NCBI RefSeq assembly: GCF_014472395.1
Contig: NZ_JACSZW010000005.1
Span: forward strand, 186,001-250,000
Reading direction: 5' to 3'
Origin: Pedobacter sp. N36a
Lineage (GTDB): Bacteria > Bacteroidota > Bacteroidia > Sphingobacteriales > Sphingobacteriaceae
Length of the DNA: 64,000 nt
Every line of letters begins with the position of its first letter. Position 1 is the stretch's first letter. The position numbers and the translations under genes are program-made. Below are positions 61,540-64,000 of this stretch, in pieces. The notes below the pieces were generated by a model, which was not told where the DNA came from, made no database searches, and saw nothing but the letters and a program-made list of their open reading frames with translations.

Positions 61540-63450
61540 TTACAAATAATAGTTTTTACCATCTGTTTTAATTTTTCCGGCATCCAGCAATTCACGGATC
61601 CGTCCTAATCGATCATGTTCATTACCGGTTTTGATCCCGGTTACCAGATCCTCGATAGACTGTGCTTTCGTTTGCAGTAAAGTGACCAGTTCAAAATCGA
61701 TCCGGTCGAAGCGTAAATCCTGGTCCTCGGCTTTTTTCTCTTCCAGACAAACATCGCAGACACCGCATTTATCGGCATCCGGCTCATCAAAATAACGCAG
61801 CAGCTGCACACTCCTACATTCCTTGGTATCGGTATAAGCCAGTACTGAATTGATCTGATCCATCTGGATTTTCTTTCTTAGCTCGATGTATTTCACCTCA
61901 ATATCCATGTGCACAAAATCCACTCTTGGGCGGATATATTGGAGCTGAGGCTGATCTGATTGTGGCAAATAAGACAATAAACCTTGTTCTTCCAGGTTAC
62001 TGATCATCTTCTTTGCCGTGCTATACGAGAGCCCCACTTTCTTAGCCAGCTCGTTTTCTTCAATTCTCACATACTGATCAAATGCGCCGCCGTAAGACCG
62101 CAGGATCGCCTTGATCAGCGGATCATATCCTGCATTCTCTATTTGAAAACGATAAACGTCTTCATGAGCAGCAGTAAACAACACCCTGGAAGGCAAAAAG
62201 ATGTTTTCAGAAAGTGTCAGGTAACCATCATGCTCTAAAAATTTCAGTGCTGCCATGGTCTTGATCACGCCTACATTAAAACGCTTACAGAAATCCGCAA
62301 GGTCAAAATTAAAAGTCAGCCCTTCTCCAGCACCAAAGGCGAGCTGGAAGTAATTTCCAAGGTAATGGTAAGTCTTTTTGATGTCTTCCACACTGGGAAA
62401 ATGATCTGCATATTTGGCTTTTAAAGAAACTTGGTCCGATTTATTGGCCAGCAATACCGCATAAGCTTTTTGTTCATCACGCCCTGCCCTACCGGCTTCC
62501 TGATAATAGGCTTCCAGACTTTCCGGTAGATCCAGGTGTACCACAAAGCGCACATCCGGCTTATCGATCCCCATGCCAAAAGCATTGGTCGCCACCATCA
62601 CCCTTATTTTATTTTTTTTCCATTCGTCCTGTTTACGGAAGCGATCTGCCTTTTCAATTCCGGCATGGTAAAAATCTGCCGCTAATTGATGTCTGGTTAA
62701 AAAAGAAGCGACTTCAACAGTCTCTCTTCTGTTCCTGACATACACCAAACCACTCCCTTTCACATTTTTCACAATGTCGAGCAGTTTTCCGTATTTATCC
62801 TCTTTATCCATCACCACATAGCTCAGGTTCTTACGCTCAAAACTCTGCACATAGATTTTGCTGTCTTTAAATTTTAGCTTATCGACAATATCTGCCCGCA
62901 CAAACTGCGTAGCAGTAGCGGTTAAAGCCAGAACAGGTACTTTAGGATGAATTTCACGGATCTCAGCGATCTGTTGATACGGTGGCCGAAAATCATATCC
63001 CCATTGGGAAATACAATGCGCTTCATCTACCGCAATTAAATTCACGTTCATATAAGAAATACGAATGCGTACAATTTCTGATAATAATCTTTCCGGCGAT
63101 AGGTATAAAAACTTAATCTTGCCATAAATACAGTTGTCGAGCAGGATATCGATTTCTCGTTTTCCCATTCCTGCATAGATAGCGACCGCCTCAATGCCTT
63201 TTGCTTTCAGGTTTTCCACCTGATCTTTCATCAAGGCAATCAGGGGTGAAATGACAATACAAATCCCTTCCCTGGCCAATGCAGGTATCTGAAAGCAAAG
63301 GGACTTACCTCCGCCGGTTGGCAATAACGCTAAAGTGTCATGGCCATTTAAAACGGAACTGATGATGTCTGATTGGAGTGGTCTGAAAGTGTCAAACCCC
63401 CAGTATTTTTTAAGTATCTCGGCTTCGCTCATAAAAAGGTTACTCATCAA
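61540..63450 (-). CDS. recQ: RecQ-type ATP-dependent DNA helicase
   Basis: The 636-residue SF2 helicase has Walker A TGGGKS, the DEAH box VDEAHCISQWGYDFRP, the motif VI region QEAGRAGRD and the zinc-binding CGVCDVC segment with an upstream Cys (ECRSVQLLRYF). It has no clear HRDC domain. It would unwind DNA 3' to 5' in recombination and repair. Confidence 0.93.
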   Translation of the reverse strand: MMSNLFMSEAEILKKYWGFDTFRPLQSDIISSVLNGHDTLALLPTGGGKSLCFQIPALAREGICIVISPLIALMKDQVENLKAKGIEAVAIYAGMGKREIDILLDNCIYGKIKFLYLSPERLLSEIVRIRISYMNVNLIAVDEAHCISQWGYDFRPPYQQIAEIREIHPKVPVLALTATATQFVRADIVDKLKFKDSKIYVQSFERKNLSYVVMDKEDKYGKLLDIVKNVKGSGLVYVRNRRETVEVASFLTRHQLAADFYHAGIEKADRFRKQDEWKKNKIRVMVATNAFGMGIDKPDVRFVVHLDLPESLEAYYQEAGRAGRDEQKAYAVLLANKSDQVSLKAKYADHFPSVEDIKKTYHYLGNYFQLAFGAGEGLTFNFDLADFCKRFNVGVIKTMAALKFLEHDGYLTLSENIFLPSRVLFTAAHEDVYRFQIENAGYDPLIKAILRSYGGAFDQYVRIEENELAKKVGLSYSTAKKMISNLEEQGLLSYLPQSDQPQLQYIRPRVDFVHMDIEVKYIELRKKIQMDQINSVLAYTDTKECRSVQLLRYFDEPDADKCGVCDVCLEEKKAEDQDLRFDRIDFELVTLLQTKAQSIEDLVTGIKTGNEHDRLGRIRELLDAGKIKTDGKNYYL

Positions 63451-63505
63451 AACTATAAAAATGAACTGATATTATTAAATTGCAGGCTTATTTACACCGA
63501 TTTTC

Positions 63506-64000
63506 ATGATGAAAAAAACTTTACTACCATTGGCTTTGGTATTCATCTTCCAGTCTGCCTTTTCCCAGGAAAAGAAATGGGACATCGAAAAATACCAGGG
63601 CCCAACAAAAACCTTCCATATTGAAACCGATGAAGGAACCTGGATGAACCTCGATGTGAGTGCCGATGGTAAAGATATTGTTTTTGACCTGTTGGGAGAT
63701 ATTTACAGCATGCCCATCAGCGGTGGAAATGCTACCCTACTGAGTGGAGGCATACCATGGGACATTCAGCCACGCTTTAGTCCAAACGGAAAATACATTT
63801 CTTATACCAGTGATAAGAACGGGGCTGATAATATCTGGATCATGAACCGCGATGGTTCAGGAAAAAGACAAGTCACCAAAGAAACTTTCCGATTGCTGAA
63901 CAATGCAACCTGGACGCCAAACAGTGAATACCTGGTGGCTCGTAAACACTTCACCGGCTCACGTTCTCTTGGTGCAGGAGAAATGTGGATGTACAGCATG
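63506..64000 (+). CDS. PD40/TolB-like N-terminal part of an amidohydrolase-type exported protein (cut by window)
   Basis: The open frame from ATG 63506 (or 63509) runs off the right edge with 165 codons visible. It has a signal peptide (about 1-20) and TolB-like propeller motifs such as MNLDVSADGKDIVFDL, QPRFSPNGKYISYTSDKNG and DNIWIMNRDGSGKRQVT. This N-terminal layout is common in Bacteroidota amidohydrolase family proteins. The catalytic part is outside the window, so the enzyme class is an inference. Confidence 0.75.
   Translation, partial: MMKKTLLPLALVFIFQSAFSQEKKWDIEKYQGPTKTFHIETDEGTWMNLDVSADGKDIVFDLLGDIYSMPISGGNATLLSGGIPWDIQPRFSPNGKYISYTSDKNGADNIWIMNRDGSGKRQVTKETFRLLNNATWTPNSEYLVARKHFTGSRSLGAGEMWMYSM

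Noticed and set aside
1..64000. CRISPR arrays, insertion sequences and integrase or prophage genes
   Set aside because: No regularly spaced direct repeats, transposase, integrase or phage structural genes were seen. The S24 repressor is the only phage-like feature and stands alone.

Overview
ORGANISM. The window reads as a chromosome segment from a Bacteroidota bacterium of the Sphingobacteriaceae, most likely Pedobacter or a close relative. The evidence is a SusC/SusD pair with an STN domain, a FecR anti-sigma factor and an ECF sigma factor; UpxY-type NusG paralogue; TAnnTTTG-type -7 promoter boxes; paired DUF6520/MauE genes; a UMF1-family transporter; and moderate-to-low GC content. The genus is an inference from gene content, not from a marker search. 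LAYOUT. (1) 1-3152, minus strand: a cobalamin-riboswitch unit made of promoter, riboswitch, BtuB-like TonB receptor and a YncE/DUF5074-like lipoprotein cut by the window edge. (2) 3248-4165: a PPK2 polyphosphate kinase. (3) 4526-10891, plus strand: Wza-like exporter, Wzc-like tyrosine kinase/co-polymerase, UpxY/NusG-like antiterminator and two DegT aminotransferases, ending in a strong terminator. (4) 11097-33931, minus strand: a roughly 22 kb exopolysaccharide operon. In transcription order it holds a nucleotide-sugar dehydrogenase, Wzx flippase, GT2, GT4, initiating phosphoglycosyltransferase, Wzy-like polymerase, methyltransferase, GT4, GINT1_N-like protein, GT4, asparagine synthase, UDP-glucuronate 4-epimerase, a pectate lyase with its own terminator, GT4, FemAB-like protein, 2OG-Fe dioxygenase, GNAT, a second FemAB-like protein, a CapD/PglF-type dehydratase and a small HTH protein. 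A paralogue of that last HTH protein is divergently encoded at the head of the operon (34636-35040), so the two HTH genes bracket the cluster. (5) 35406-38280: three regulators in a row, a Crp-AraC fusion, an AraC protein and a Crp/Fnr protein. (6) 38421-48475: a MauE-like membrane protein and two small secreted two-cysteine proteins (DUF6520-like), convergent with a TlpA-like thioredoxin protein, SusD, SusC, FecR and ECF sigma factor. (7) 49361-64000: mostly housekeeping genes (PBP1A, bioF-bioD, thrS-infC-rpmI-rplT, LutA-like Fe-S protein, UMF1 transporter, GIN-domain lipoprotein, RecQ, partial amidohydrolase). Embedded in it are an S24/CI-like repressor divergent from a degenerate GIY-YIG protein, and a large nested palindromic repeat. 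HOW IT WORKS TOGETHER. Regions 3 and 4 encode a near-complete Wzx/Wzy-dependent polysaccharide pathway. Sugars are made by the dehydrogenase, epimerase, 4,6-dehydratase and aminotransferases; repeat units are built on a lipid carrier by the initiating transferase and GTs; they are flipped by Wzx, polymerised by Wzy under Wzc control, and exported by the Wza-like protein. The polymer probably carries uronic acids and amino or acylated sugars. Region 6 is the best candidate for a poorly described system: two small secreted Cys-pair proteins, a redox-associated membrane protein, a periplasmic thioredoxin-fold protein and a TonB/ECF signalling receptor, next to three regulators and a perfect Crp/Fnr-like palindrome.
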